From assembly GCA_018434325.1 (NCBI GenBank), contig JAHDPO010000002.1, positions 151,398 to 215,397 on the forward strand: DNA of 64,000 bases, given 5' to 3'. The stretch's first letter is position 1, and the number at the start of each line of letters is the position of its first letter. The stretch is from Clostridia bacterium (GTDB lineage Bacteria; Bacillota; Peptococcia; DRI-13; UBA5745). The notes under the pieces were generated by a model. That model did not search any database and was not told the origin of the DNA. It saw nothing but the letters and a program-made list of their open reading frames with translations. This document shows, in pieces, positions 19,211 through 27,941 of the stretch. Both the position numbers and the translations under genes were made by a program.

Positions 19211-20479
19211 TTATTTGCCGGCCACCGGCGAGCTTGCGGCAGCGCATTTGGCGGCGGCAGTGTTTGCCTGGCATTGACCGGTTTGGTATTGGGGAATGAA
19301 ATAAGCAAATATGGTGGAAAGAAGCCCCACTGCCGCTATGGTATACATGGCGGCGGACAGGCCGTAATGGTCGCCCAGCCAGCCGATAACCGGCACAGCT
19401 ATGCCGCCCACGCTGACGCCCAGACCCAGGGTAATACCGCCGGCCAGGCCGATGCGGTTGGGCAGGAAGCACTGGCCCATGGTAACCATGGTGCTGTAAG
19501 GGCCGTTGATGGTCAAGGCAAGGGGGATTAGCAAAAAGGTGGCAAAATAAACGTTTTTAGTAAAGGCAAGCAAGAAGAGTAACGGAACCATGGCCGTGAA
19601 GCCGATACGGATAATTTTGTTGAAGCCGTAGCGGTCGGCCAGACGGCCGCCAATCAAAGTGGCGCAAGCTCCCGAAAGGGAAAAAAGCGTCAGTTTCATG
19701 CTGCCGGAGGCATTGGATTGCAAAAGGACGCTCACCCAGTATAAAGGGATAAAGGTGGTCATGCCATAAGTGATGATGGAGCGGGCAAATACTGCTGCCG
19801 ATAGCTTGGCGAAGGCCGGCCAATCGTCTTTGGCCGCAACGGCAGGCTCGCTGTCGTCGTCATCAAGCTCATACTCTATGCCGGCCCTTTCTGCAGCGGA
19901 AAAAGGCAGCTGGCGGAGGCAGAAAAAAAGAATGGCGGCCATAACGGAAGCCGGGATCAAAAACACAGCCGTACCTTTGATGCCGAAAGCTATTAAGGCT
20001 GCGGAAGCGATGAGCGGTCCCAGGGCAAAGCCGATGCTGCCGCCGGCAGCAAAGTTGCTCATGCCGGTACTCTTATTCTTGCCGGCTACCAGATTGGCGA
20101 TTCGGCTGCCTTCGGGATGAAAAAGAGCTACGCCCAGGCCGGAAATCATGACGGATAAGAATATGGCCCAATAGTTATTCAAAAAACCCACCGCTGCCAG
20201 GCCGCTGCCGGCTAAAACAATACCCAGGCTCATCAGCCAGGGATAAGAGGCTTTATCGCCCAGGTAACCGAAAAGCGGCTGCACAATAGAAGAAACAAAG
20301 TTGGCCGCAAAAACCAGACCTGCCGCCGAAGCGTAGCTGATATTGTTGCTGGCTACCAAAAAAGGCAGAATAGCCGGTAAAGCGCCCTGATTGATATCTG
20401 TGCAAATATGGCCGAACATCAGCAAATAACTGTAATAGCCGTTTTTTGACGCACCGGCGCTTTTGGCTGTGCTGCCCAT
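19211..20479 (-). CDS. MFS transporter, fosmidomycin-resistance (Fsr) type
   Basis: This 422-residue, 12-helix major facilitator protein carries the Fsr-family segments FGHICTDINQGALPAILPFL near the N-terminus, FGYLGDKASYPWLM and GVALFHPEGSRIANL. The ATG at 20479 follows GGAGGTTTTATTATT; the longer upstream frame is not preferred. A minus-strand -10 TATAAT lies at 20514-20519. Family members export drugs such as fosmidomycin, and many have unknown natural substrates. It is alone on its strand and convergent with the carboxyltransferase gene. Confidence 0.88.
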   Translation of the reverse strand: MGSTAKSAGASKNGYYSYLLMFGHICTDINQGALPAILPFLVASNNISYASAAGLVFAANFVSSIVQPLFGYLGDKASYPWLMSLGIVLAGSGLAAVGFLNNYWAIFLSVMISGLGVALFHPEGSRIANLVAGKNKSTGMSNFAAGGSIGFALGPLIASAALIAFGIKGTAVFLIPASVMAAILFFCLRQLPFSAAERAGIEYELDDDDSEPAVAAKDDWPAFAKLSAAVFARSIITYGMTTFIPLYWVSVLLQSNASGSMKLTLFSLSGACATLIGGRLADRYGFNKIIRIGFTAMVPLLFLLAFTKNVYFATFLLIPLALTINGPYSTMVTMGQCFLPNRIGLAGGITLGLGVSVGGIAVPVIGWLGDHYGLSAAMYTIAAVGLLSTIFAYFIPQYQTGQCQANTAAAKCAAASSPVAGK

Positions 20480-20561
20480 AATAATAAAACCTCCGAATCC
20501 GCAAAGTAAGTCCATTATAGCAGAAGTCTTCAGAGAATAACAGGGCAAAAGCTTGCGGAAG

Positions 20562-20993
20562 CTAGTGTAAATATTTTTTCAGTCTTTCTTCATTTACCTC
20601 TTCCGTGTAAAGGAGCTGTCTGGCCAGGTTAATTACCGGTATGTCCGCAGCCTTGCATTTATCGATGCTTTTAGTGATATCGACAATACCCATGGCGGTG
20701 TCCCGGATGATCATTTCCGCGGCCTGCCGGGGCGTATTGCCCGCCGGGGCTTTTAGGCCGGCCATTGCCTGGGAAGCCGGTTTCTCCGGGAGAACCAGAT
20801 TCCCCACTGCCTGGCCTGCAGCGTTGAGCATTTGTAAAGCCTGATTGTTGATATAATCATAGCGCAAAAGCTGGGTGCCCAGATGTTCCTGCATATTCGG
20901 ATCATCAATGATTTGAGACAATTGTCTGGTTGCTAGCTGGCCTGCCTGGGAATTTTGATAAACCTGGTTGAGAAGCTCGGTATTAACGTCCAT
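20562..20993 (-). CDS. helical hypothetical protein
   Basis: This 143-residue, mainly helical and Gln/Asn/Ala-rich protein (QVYQNSQAGQLATRQLSQII) has no signal peptide or recognised motif. Helices of 20-25 residues separated by short turns suggest a four-helix, ferritin-like or coat-like bundle, but no metal ligands (ExxH pairs) are evident. It starts at ATG after AAGGAAGG. It is divergent from the CoA-disulfide reductase gene, 127 bases away, and precedes the Fsr transporter. Function unknown. Confidence 0.65.
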   Translation of the reverse strand: MDVNTELLNQVYQNSQAGQLATRQLSQIIDDPNMQEHLGTQLLRYDYINNQALQMLNAAGQAVGNLVLPEKPASQAMAGLKAPAGNTPRQAAEMIIRDTAMGIVDITKSIDKCKAADIPVINLARQLLYTEEVNEERLKKYLH

Positions 20994-21066
20994 AGGTATA
21001 GTCCCTTCCTTATTTTATCGTGTCTTTACTATGCCCAGATTTTGCCTTATTATGAAATGTCTCTTA

Positions 21067-21095
21067 TTGACAGTGATTCCTGGCCAAGCTATGAT
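21067..21095 (+). promoter_or_regulatory. sigma-A promoter of the reductase-hydrogenase operon
   Basis: TTGACA, 17-base spacer, TATGAT, 24 bases before the start codon at 21120. Near-consensus. Confidence 0.8.
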
Positions 21096-21119
21096 AGAAA
21101 TGAAAAGGAGGTATCGGTG

Positions 21120-22766
21120 ATGAAAGTTATTATTGTAGGCGGCGTGGCCGGCGGGGCTTCTGCCGCTGCCAGGCTGCGGCGCCTGGATGAAAATGCTCAG
21201 ATTATCCTGCTGGAGCGGGGCGGTTATATTTCTTTTGCCAACTGTGGCTTACCTTATTATATTGGCGGCGTCATCAAGGAAAAATCCAGCCTCACCCTGC
21301 AAACTCCTCAGGGCTTTGGCAAGCGGTTTAATATTGACGTCCGCATCAATTCCCAGGTGACGGCCATCGATCGCCAGGCCAAGACCGTTACCGTCAGCGA
21401 GGGAGATAAAACCTACAGTGAAAGCTATGATAAGCTGATCCTCTCCCCCGGAGCGGAGCCGGTCCGGCCGCCCATTGAAGGCGTTAACTCTCCCCGGGTC
21501 TTTACTTTACGTAATATTCCGGATACCTTGCGTATCGATGAATTTATTAAGGCCAATAAGCCCCAAAAAGCCGTGATCGTCGGCGGCGGTCCCATCGGCA
21601 TCGAGATGGCGGAAAACCTGGCGGAAAAAGGTATTGCCGTCACCATTGTCGAGATGCTGGATCAGCTTTTGACACCTCTCGATTACGACATGGCCTGCAA
21701 TGTCCATAATTATATCCGCACCAAAGGCGTCGAGGTACTTTTGGGAGCGGCGGTAAAGAAAATGGAGGATACCGGCTCCCAGCTGCTGGTCAGCGTCGGT
21801 GACGAAGGCCGGCAGATTGCTGCCGATTTGCTGATCTTGTCCATCGGCGTCCGGCCGGAAAGCGGTTTAGCCAAGGATGCGGGCCTGGAAATGGGTCAGC
21901 GGGGCATGGTGGCGGTAGACGACGGCATGCAGACTTCGGATCCGGATATCTATGCCGTGGGCGACGTCATTGAGGTAAACCACTTTGTCACCGGACAGAA
22001 GGCCGCTATCCAGTTAGCCGGTCCCGCCAATCGTCAGGGCCGCATTGCCGCCGACAATATCTGTGGTTTAAACAGCCGTTACACCGGTACTCAGGGCTCA
22101 TCGATCCTGAAAGTTTTCGATATGACTGTAGCCTCCACCGGCATCAACGAAAAGACGGCTAAGGCCCTGGGCTTAGATTATGAGAAGTCCTTCACGTTCT
22201 CAGCCAATCATGCCGGCTATTATCCCGGCGGCCGGGATATGAATATCAAAGTGATTTTCGATAAGCAAAGCGGCAGGATTCTGGGGGCGCAGGTAGTGGG
22301 CTTTGAAGGCAGCGACAAGCGCTGCGACGTATTGGCTACCGCTATCCGTTTCGGCGCCACTGCCGGCGATCTGACCAGGCTGGAGCTGTGCTATGCGCCG
22401 CCCTACTCTTCCGCCAAAGATCCCGTCAATATGGCCGGTTTTGCGATTGAGAATATTCTTGCCGGCCGGGTTAAGGTTTTCCACTGGCATGATATCGCCG
22501 GGCTGCCCCGGGACGGCAGTGTCCAGCTCCTTGATACCAGGGAAAAGGCGGAGTTTGCCGCAGGCAGTATCCCGGACTTTATCAATATCCCCTTAGATGA
22601 ATTAAGAGAACGCATAAATGAGCTGGATCCGGCCAAACCCGTCTACGTCCATTGCCTCAGCGGCATGCGCAGTTACGTGGCCTGCCGGATTCTGGCCCAA
22701 AAAGGATTTGATTGTTACAACTTAAGCGGCGGCTACCGCCAGTATACGGTGGTTCATCCGCGCTGA
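21120..22766 (+). CDS. CoA-disulfide/persulfide reductase with C-terminal rhodanese domain
   Basis: This 548-residue flavoenzyme starts at ATG after AAAAGGAGG, 24 bases past a consensus promoter. The FAD motif is VIIVGGVAGGASAAARL, the single redox Cys is C42 in SFANCGLPYY (class of CoA-disulfide reductases and NADH oxidases), and the NAD motif is VIVGGGPIGIEMAENL. A dimerisation domain follows, then a rhodanese domain from about residue 455 with active Cys in VHCLSGMRS. Such fusions (CoADR-RHD, Npsr) reduce CoA-disulfide, CoA-persulfide or polysulfide with NAD(P)H. It lies 28 bases before HydA in one operon, an unusual pairing. Confidence 0.9.
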   Translation: MKVIIVGGVAGGASAAARLRRLDENAQIILLERGGYISFANCGLPYYIGGVIKEKSSLTLQTPQGFGKRFNIDVRINSQVTAIDRQAKTVTVSEGDKTYSESYDKLILSPGAEPVRPPIEGVNSPRVFTLRNIPDTLRIDEFIKANKPQKAVIVGGGPIGIEMAENLAEKGIAVTIVEMLDQLLTPLDYDMACNVHNYIRTKGVEVLLGAAVKKMEDTGSQLLVSVGDEGRQIAADLLILSIGVRPESGLAKDAGLEMGQRGMVAVDDGMQTSDPDIYAVGDVIEVNHFVTGQKAAIQLAGPANRQGRIAADNICGLNSRYTGTQGSSILKVFDMTVASTGINEKTAKALGLDYEKSFTFSANHAGYYPGGRDMNIKVIFDKQSGRILGAQVVGFEGSDKRCDVLATAIRFGATAGDLTRLELCYAPPYSSAKDPVNMAGFAIENILAGRVKVFHWHDIAGLPRDGSVQLLDTREKAEFAAGSIPDFINIPLDELRERINELDPAKPVYVHCLSGMRSYVACRILAQKGFDCYNLSGGYRQYTVVHPR

Positions 22767-22794
22767 GCATCAAGGCGATAAAGGGGTGTTAAAC

Positions 22795-24543
22795 ATGAGC
22801 AAAATGGTTAATTTAACAATTAATGGCCAGGCAGTCAGTGTTCCCGGTGATATGACTATTTTAGCGGCAGCCAGAAGTATCGGCGTCAATGTACCTACCC
22901 TTTGCCATTTGGATCTTCACGAGCTGAAGGCCGTTAATCAAGTGGGGGTTTGCCGGGTCTGTGTCGTTGAGGTGGCGGGAGCCAGAAGCCTGGTGCCTGC
23001 TTGCTGTACGCCGGTGACGGAAGGCATGGCGGTAAAAACCAACACGCCCAGAGCGGTGATGGCCCGCCGTACCACGGTGGAGCTGCTGCTGTCCGATCAT
23101 CCCTTTGAATGCCTGACTTGCGAGAAAAACCGCAGCTGCGACCTGCAAAAGCTGGCGGCAGACCTGGGCATACAGGAGGATTTGCGGTTTACCGGCCAAA
23201 AATCCAGCCATGAGAAGGATCATTCCAGCAAGGCCATCAAGAGGAATCCCGATAAGTGTATTTTATGCCGGCGCTGTGAAACCATGTGCAATCAGGTCCA
23301 GACCTGCGGCGTTATCTCAGCGGTCAACCGGGGCTTCAACACGACGATTGCCCCTGCCTTTGAAAAACCCTTGCAGGACAGCACCTGTACTTTCTGCGGC
23401 CAGTGTGTGGCTGTTTGTCCTACCGGCGCCCTTACGGAGGTCAATAATGTAAGGCATGTTTGGCAGGCCATCAACGATCCTGACAAATATGTGATGGTTC
23501 AGACTGCTCCGGCAGTGCGGGTGGCTTTAGGCGAAGAGTTTGGCATGGAGCCGGGAACCATCGTCACCGGCAAAATGGTGGCTCTTTTGAGGCGTCTGGG
23601 CTTCGATAAGGTCTTTGATACGGATTTTGCTGCTGATCTGACCATTATTGAAGAAGCTTCCGAGATGATCCACCGGATTCAGCATGGCGGCACTCTGCCG
23701 ATCCTGACCAGCTGCTGTCCGGCTTGGGTGAAGTTTTTCGAGCATCAATTCCCGGATCTGCTGGATATTCCCTCCACCTGTAAATCGCCCCATGAAATGT
23801 TTGGCGCTATTGCCAAAACCTTTTATGCGGAGAAATTCGGCATCGATCCCCAAAAAATCGTCGTGGTTTCCGTCATGCCCTGCCTGGCCAAAAAGTACGA
23901 ATCCAGCAGGGAAGAGCTGTCCAATGACGGCCTGCAAAACGTGGATTTCGTCATTACCACCAGGGAGCTGGCCATGATGGCCCGGGAAGCCGGCCTTAAT
24001 CTGGTCAACCTGCCCGACGAAGATTTCGATCATCCCCTGGGCGAATCCACCGGCGCCAGCGTTATCTTCGGCACCACCGGCGGCGTTATTGAAGCGGCGT
24101 TAAGGACGGCTTACGAATGGCTGACCAATCAGCCTCTGGAAAAAGTAGAATTTACCCAGCTCCGGGGCTTTGGCCAGATTCGGGAAGCTACGGTAAACAT
24201 CGGCGGTACAGATTTCACCATCGGCGTGGCCCACGGCCTGGGCAATGCCAGGCGCATGCTGGAATCCATCCGCTCCGGCGAGAAAAAGTATGACGCCATT
24301 GAGATCATGGCCTGTCCCGGCGGCTGCGTGGGCGGCGGCGGCCAGCCCTATCATCACGGCAACGTTAACTTAATCCGCAAGCGGGCTGAGGCCATCTACC
24401 GGGAAGATGCGGGCAAGCCGAAACGGAAATCCCATGAAAATAAGGATGTCATGAAGCTTTACGAAGAGTTTTTAGGCGACAAATACGGTGAGAAGGCTCA
24501 CGAGCTGTTGCATACCCATTACACGATCCGTAAGCGCTATTAA
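22795..24543 (+). CDS. hydA: [FeFe]-hydrogenase, group A, monomeric type
   Basis: This 582-residue enzyme reversibly reduces protons to H2. Domains in order: plant-type [2Fe-2S] (CHLD...GVCRVCVVEV...CC), His-Cys [4Fe-4S] (HPFECLTCEKNRSC), two [4Fe-4S] clusters (CILCRRCETMC and CTFCGQCVAVCP), then the H-cluster. The three H-cluster signatures are intact: TSCCPAW, MPCLAKKYE and MACPGGCVGGGGQP. Length matches the Clostridium CpI form. ATG at 22795 has AAGGGG upstream. No NuoE/F-like partner is nearby; the upstream flavoprotein may be the electron partner (inference). Maturases HydEFG are not in the window. Confidence 0.96.
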   Translation: MSKMVNLTINGQAVSVPGDMTILAAARSIGVNVPTLCHLDLHELKAVNQVGVCRVCVVEVAGARSLVPACCTPVTEGMAVKTNTPRAVMARRTTVELLLSDHPFECLTCEKNRSCDLQKLAADLGIQEDLRFTGQKSSHEKDHSSKAIKRNPDKCILCRRCETMCNQVQTCGVISAVNRGFNTTIAPAFEKPLQDSTCTFCGQCVAVCPTGALTEVNNVRHVWQAINDPDKYVMVQTAPAVRVALGEEFGMEPGTIVTGKMVALLRRLGFDKVFDTDFAADLTIIEEASEMIHRIQHGGTLPILTSCCPAWVKFFEHQFPDLLDIPSTCKSPHEMFGAIAKTFYAEKFGIDPQKIVVVSVMPCLAKKYESSREELSNDGLQNVDFVITTRELAMMAREAGLNLVNLPDEDFDHPLGESTGASVIFGTTGGVIEAALRTAYEWLTNQPLEKVEFTQLRGFGQIREATVNIGGTDFTIGVAHGLGNARRMLESIRSGEKKYDAIEIMACPGGCVGGGGQPYHHGNVNLIRKRAEAIYREDAGKPKRKSHENKDVMKLYEEFLGDKYGEKAHELLHTHYTIRKRY

Positions 24544-24554
24544 CTAAAAAACAG

Positions 24555-24588
24555 AAACGCCCAGTCTTTGCAGGCTGGGCGTTTTTTT
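24555..24588 (+). terminator. terminator after hydA
   Basis: ACGCCCAGTCT-TTGC-AGGCTGGGCGT followed by TTTTTTT, between hydA and the convergent MFS gene. Confidence 0.9.
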
Positions 24589-24598
24589 ATCATTGGTT

Positions 24599-25807
24599 TT
24601 ATAGTTTAGCGCCGTCGTAACGCCGGGTCATGATGTAACAAAGTAGCCCTGTGGCCGCTAAAGCAATGCCGGACCAGAAAAACCAGCGGTCTACACCGAT
24701 AAGTTCGCTGACCGGTCCGGCCAGTAAAAGCCCGATAGGCATGGCCAAGGTCATGCCGGTCATCATCAGGGAAAAAACCTTGCCCATCACTTCCGGTGCA
24801 ATAGTTTCTTGCGTATAAGCCATAAGAGGTACATTGATAAAAGTTCCGGTACAGCCCATGACAAAGCAGCATAAGGCAAAGGCGGCAAACCCGCCGGGAG
24901 GCAGTAAACCGCTGATAGCAGAGGCTGCGCCCAGGGCGCCGATAGCCAGAGCTACCATGAGGAAACGACGTTTTATACCGCCCCAGACGCCGATAACCAA
25001 GGAGGAAGCCAACAGGCCGCCGGCAAAAATAAACTCAACGATGCTGTTGTGCCAGGCTGTCCCCATAAAGTGAGAGTATACTAAAAGTGGAAAAAGAGAA
25101 CCAAGAGGCATATATAAAACATTGCAGAGCAGCATAGCGGGAAGCACTGCCATCAGAGGCTTGTTTTCCCGGATGGCAGCAAATCCCTGTCGCCAGTCGG
25201 AAAGAAAATCCGGCTTCTCGGCACTTTGAGGAATATCCGGGATTTTTACAAAAAGCAGACAGATGATTGCGAAGGCGGCGCCGGCAATATCCACCAGCAT
25301 GATGCTGGCGATGGGAAACATGCCCATAAGGGCTGCACCCAAAACAGGTCCCAGCATACTGGAAATGGAATTGATCAGGTTGCCCCAGCCGCCTGCCTTG
25401 GTCAGCATTTCAGCAGGTACCAGCATGGGAATAGCTGCTTGTATGGCCGGTCCATGAAAAGTATTCCCTACCCCCCGTAGAAACAAAATAAAAAACAGAA
25501 ACCAGACCGGCGGCGTTTGCAGCAGCAAAAAAGCAATGCCCAATATGACGCTGGAAAGGGCAACTAACCCGTCGGCGGCTATCATAACTTTGCGCCGGTT
25601 GTAGCGGTCAATCCATACCCCGGCAAAGGGGCCGATTACCATATTGGGAATGAAGGCTATAACGGTGGATAAAGTCAAAACCAGGGCTGATTTGGTTTGT
25701 ACTGTCAGCCACCAGATTACAGCGAATTGGACGGCGGCAGAACCTAAAAGGGAGAAAGCCTGCCCTGCATAGATGATAAAAAACTGCTTTTTCCAATGTA
25801 TATTCAT
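24599..25807 (-). CDS. MFS exporter, macrolide-efflux (MefA/drug-H+ antiporter) type
   Basis: This 402-residue protein has 12 predicted membrane helices. The N-terminal FFIIYAGQAFSLLGSAAVQFAVIWWLT and GPFAGVWIDRYNRRKVMIAAD match the MFS_3 / Mef-type exporter group. It starts at ATG after AGGAGAG. Likely a drug or metabolite efflux pump; the substrate is unknown. It is convergent with the hydrogenase operon, sharing its terminator, and divergent from the HD-domain gene. Confidence 0.85.
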   Translation of the reverse strand: MNIHWKKQFFIIYAGQAFSLLGSAAVQFAVIWWLTVQTKSALVLTLSTVIAFIPNMVIGPFAGVWIDRYNRRKVMIAADGLVALSSVILGIAFLLLQTPPVWFLFFILFLRGVGNTFHGPAIQAAIPMLVPAEMLTKAGGWGNLINSISSMLGPVLGAALMGMFPIASIMLVDIAGAAFAIICLLFVKIPDIPQSAEKPDFLSDWRQGFAAIRENKPLMAVLPAMLLCNVLYMPLGSLFPLLVYSHFMGTAWHNSIVEFIFAGGLLASSLVIGVWGGIKRRFLMVALAIGALGAASAISGLLPPGGFAAFALCCFVMGCTGTFINVPLMAYTQETIAPEVMGKVFSLMMTGMTLAMPIGLLLAGPVSELIGVDRWFFWSGIALAATGLLCYIMTRRYDGAKL

Positions 25808-26068
25808 AGATGAATCTCTCCTATAATCCTATTTTTCAGCATGACAAATAAGCCTTTTAAAGGCTAAGGAAGAAAGATTGGATTACAGGAATAAAGACTG
25901 CATGAAATAGCTCCTTTAAATTGAATTATTTTTAGTTTACCATGGTTGATATGCCGCCGCAAGCAAGCTGTTGCTGGAAGAATGCCAAATAAAGACGGCG
26001 GTTGAGGAGCAAACTACAAAAGGGTAAGGCAATTCTATTAATAAGGCAATAAAAAAGGTGGGGAAAAA

Positions 26069-26752
26069 ATGAGTTCCTTTCAGGAAAAAAGCCGGGGTGA
26101 TCGACAAGAAAACCAAAGGCTGTTTAATGAAATAAACAAGCATCTTCTGGAGGATGAGAAACCCTCGGTTTATTTGGAGGCTTTGCGCCGGTCGGGTGCT
26201 TGGCGGCCAACGGCTTTTGCCATATTGGAGGAGCTGAGCCGGACGCCTCAGTCTGCCCGGCATCATCCCGAAGGTGACGTCTGGCGCCATACCTTGATGG
26301 TGGTGGATCAAGCCGCCCGGCACAAGGCTCGCAGCTCCCAGCCCCAAGCCTTTATGTGGGCGGCCTTGCTTCACGATATCGGCAAGCCGGCCACTACGGA
26401 ATGGGCCGGCGGTAAATGCCGGGCCTACGACCATGATAAAGCCGGGGCCAAATTAGCCGAAGAGATTCTTACTGCCGGCGGCCTTGCTTTGCCGCCGGAA
26501 TTTATAGCGTCGGTAAGGACTTTGGTGCGCTTCCATATGCATATCCTGTATGTGGTGAAAGACATGCCCTATGGGGATTTAGCTGCTTTGCGGGAACAGG
26601 CCGACATTGATGATGTGGCTCTGCTGGGCCTCTGCGACCGTTTGGGCAGAGGCGGCCTGAACGAAAAAGCCAAAAAGCAGGAAGAAGAAAGCGTGGCGCT
26701 GTTTTTGCGGAAATGCCGGCCGGTAAAAGACAGGGATAAAAGACAGAGATAG
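26069..26752 (+). CDS. HD-domain phosphohydrolase
   Basis: This 227-residue protein has an HD domain with metal ligands in DVWRHTLMVVDQA, LLHDIGKP and YDHDKAGA. The layout is like the HD domain of bacterial tRNA nucleotidyltransferases and related HDIG phosphohydrolases, but no nucleotidyltransferase domain is present. A leading Arg/Glu/Lys-rich segment (residues 1-40) precedes it. ATG follows AAGGTGGGG. It stands alone, and its 3' end meets the minus-strand kinase gene 3 bases away. Substrate unknown. Confidence 0.8.
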   Translation: MSSFQEKSRGDRQENQRLFNEINKHLLEDEKPSVYLEALRRSGAWRPTAFAILEELSRTPQSARHHPEGDVWRHTLMVVDQAARHKARSSQPQAFMWAALLHDIGKPATTEWAGGKCRAYDHDKAGAKLAEEILTAGGLALPPEFIASVRTLVRFHMHILYVVKDMPYGDLAALREQADIDDVALLGLCDRLGRGGLNEKAKKQEEESVALFLRKCRPVKDRDKRQR

Positions 26753-26755
26753 CTT

Positions 26756-27931
26756 TCAACTCCATTTGTCCGGCGGCAGCCAAGTCTGCAAAACTCGTTG
26801 GATTTCGCTGTTTTCCAGGGGCTTGGCCAGAAAATCGTTCATGCCGCTTTGCAGGAACAGCTCCCGGACATCGCCTATGACATTGGCGGTCAGCGCCACA
26901 ATGGGTATTCTGGCAAAACGCTCCCCGGCCAAAGCCCGGATCATTCTGGTGGCGTCTATGCCGTCAATTTGCGGCATCAGGTGATCCATAAAGATAATAT
27001 CGAATTCCTTCTCCTGTACCAGGGCCAGCGCTTCCCTGCCGGAGCGGGCGGCGCTGACCGTGGCGCCGTGAAAAAGCAGAGCGTTTTCCGTGATGATCAG
27101 GCTAATGTCGTCGTCATCCACAATCAAGGCATGAACATTCCGTAATTGCAGAGCAGGCATCGGCGATCTTTTGATTTTGTTTCGATCAGGATTGCCGGTT
27201 TTTTCATTTAAAGGGGCATTGCTATCAACTGATTGCTGCATGACGTAAAAAGAAAAGCGCGAGCCTTGGCCGTAAACGCTTTCTACCTGCAGCTCTCCTC
27301 CCATCAGCTCCACCAGGCTTTTGCAAATGGGCAGACCTAAGCCGGCTCCTTCGGCGCCGTGGTTTTTCCGGGTGTCCAGCTGAGAGAAGCTGTCAAACAA
27401 AAGGGGGATTTGTTCCCGGCGGATGCCGATGCCGGTGTCTTCCACAGAAATCATCAGCTTGCATAAGTCTGAGGCGGCAAGGGCTTCTGTCCGGATAGAA
27501 AAAACGATACGGCCGGCATTAGTGAATTTTACGGCGTTGGTAAGCAAGTTGCTGGCAGTCTGCTTGATCCGCATTACATCGCCGATCAATTCCCCGGGCA
27601 GGGCCGGATCATCGTCGATAATGAAGTCAATGGGCTTATGGCCGATGGCCAGGCGGGTCATGGCGGTGATATCATCGATCAGGGAATGGACGGCGTATTT
27701 TTCATTGACAATCTTTAAAGCCCCTGCCTCAAGCCTGGAAAAGTCTAAAATATCGTTGATGATGAGGAGCAGGGATTGACCGGCCTGTCTGATATAGTGA
27801 AGGTATTCCAAGGCTGTTTCCTGGGGGAAACTGCCCAGGGCCAGATCCGTCATGCCTAAAATCGTATTTACGGGGGTTCGAAGTTCGTGGCTCATGTTGG
27901 CAAGGAACGGGGAATTAGTGTTTGCAGCCAT
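26756..27931 (-). CDS. soluble hybrid histidine kinase without sensor domain
   Basis: This 391-residue kinase begins directly with the dimerisation/phosphoacceptor helix (FLANMSHELRTPVNTILG, His at residue 15). HATPase boxes follow: N (NLLTNAVKFT), G1 (VEDTGIGIR) and G2 (GAEGAGLGLPICKSL). A C-terminal receiver domain has acidic pocket VDDDD, phospho-Asp in IIFMDHLMPQ and Lys in FLAKPLE. There is no membrane or input domain, so it probably senses through a partner. Its ATG (RBS AAGAGGTG) lies 10 bases after the preceding lipoprotein gene, which makes that lipoprotein a candidate partner. It ends the minus-strand run. Confidence 0.88.
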   Translation of the reverse strand: MAANTNSPFLANMSHELRTPVNTILGMTDLALGSFPQETALEYLHYIRQAGQSLLLIINDILDFSRLEAGALKIVNEKYAVHSLIDDITAMTRLAIGHKPIDFIIDDDPALPGELIGDVMRIKQTASNLLTNAVKFTNAGRIVFSIRTEALAASDLCKLMISVEDTGIGIRREQIPLLFDSFSQLDTRKNHGAEGAGLGLPICKSLVELMGGELQVESVYGQGSRFSFYVMQQSVDSNAPLNEKTGNPDRNKIKRSPMPALQLRNVHALIVDDDDISLIITENALLFHGATVSAARSGREALALVQEKEFDIIFMDHLMPQIDGIDATRMIRALAGERFARIPIVALTANVIGDVRELFLQSGMNDFLAKPLENSEIQRVLQTWLPPDKWS

Positions 27932-27941
27932 ACCGCACCTC

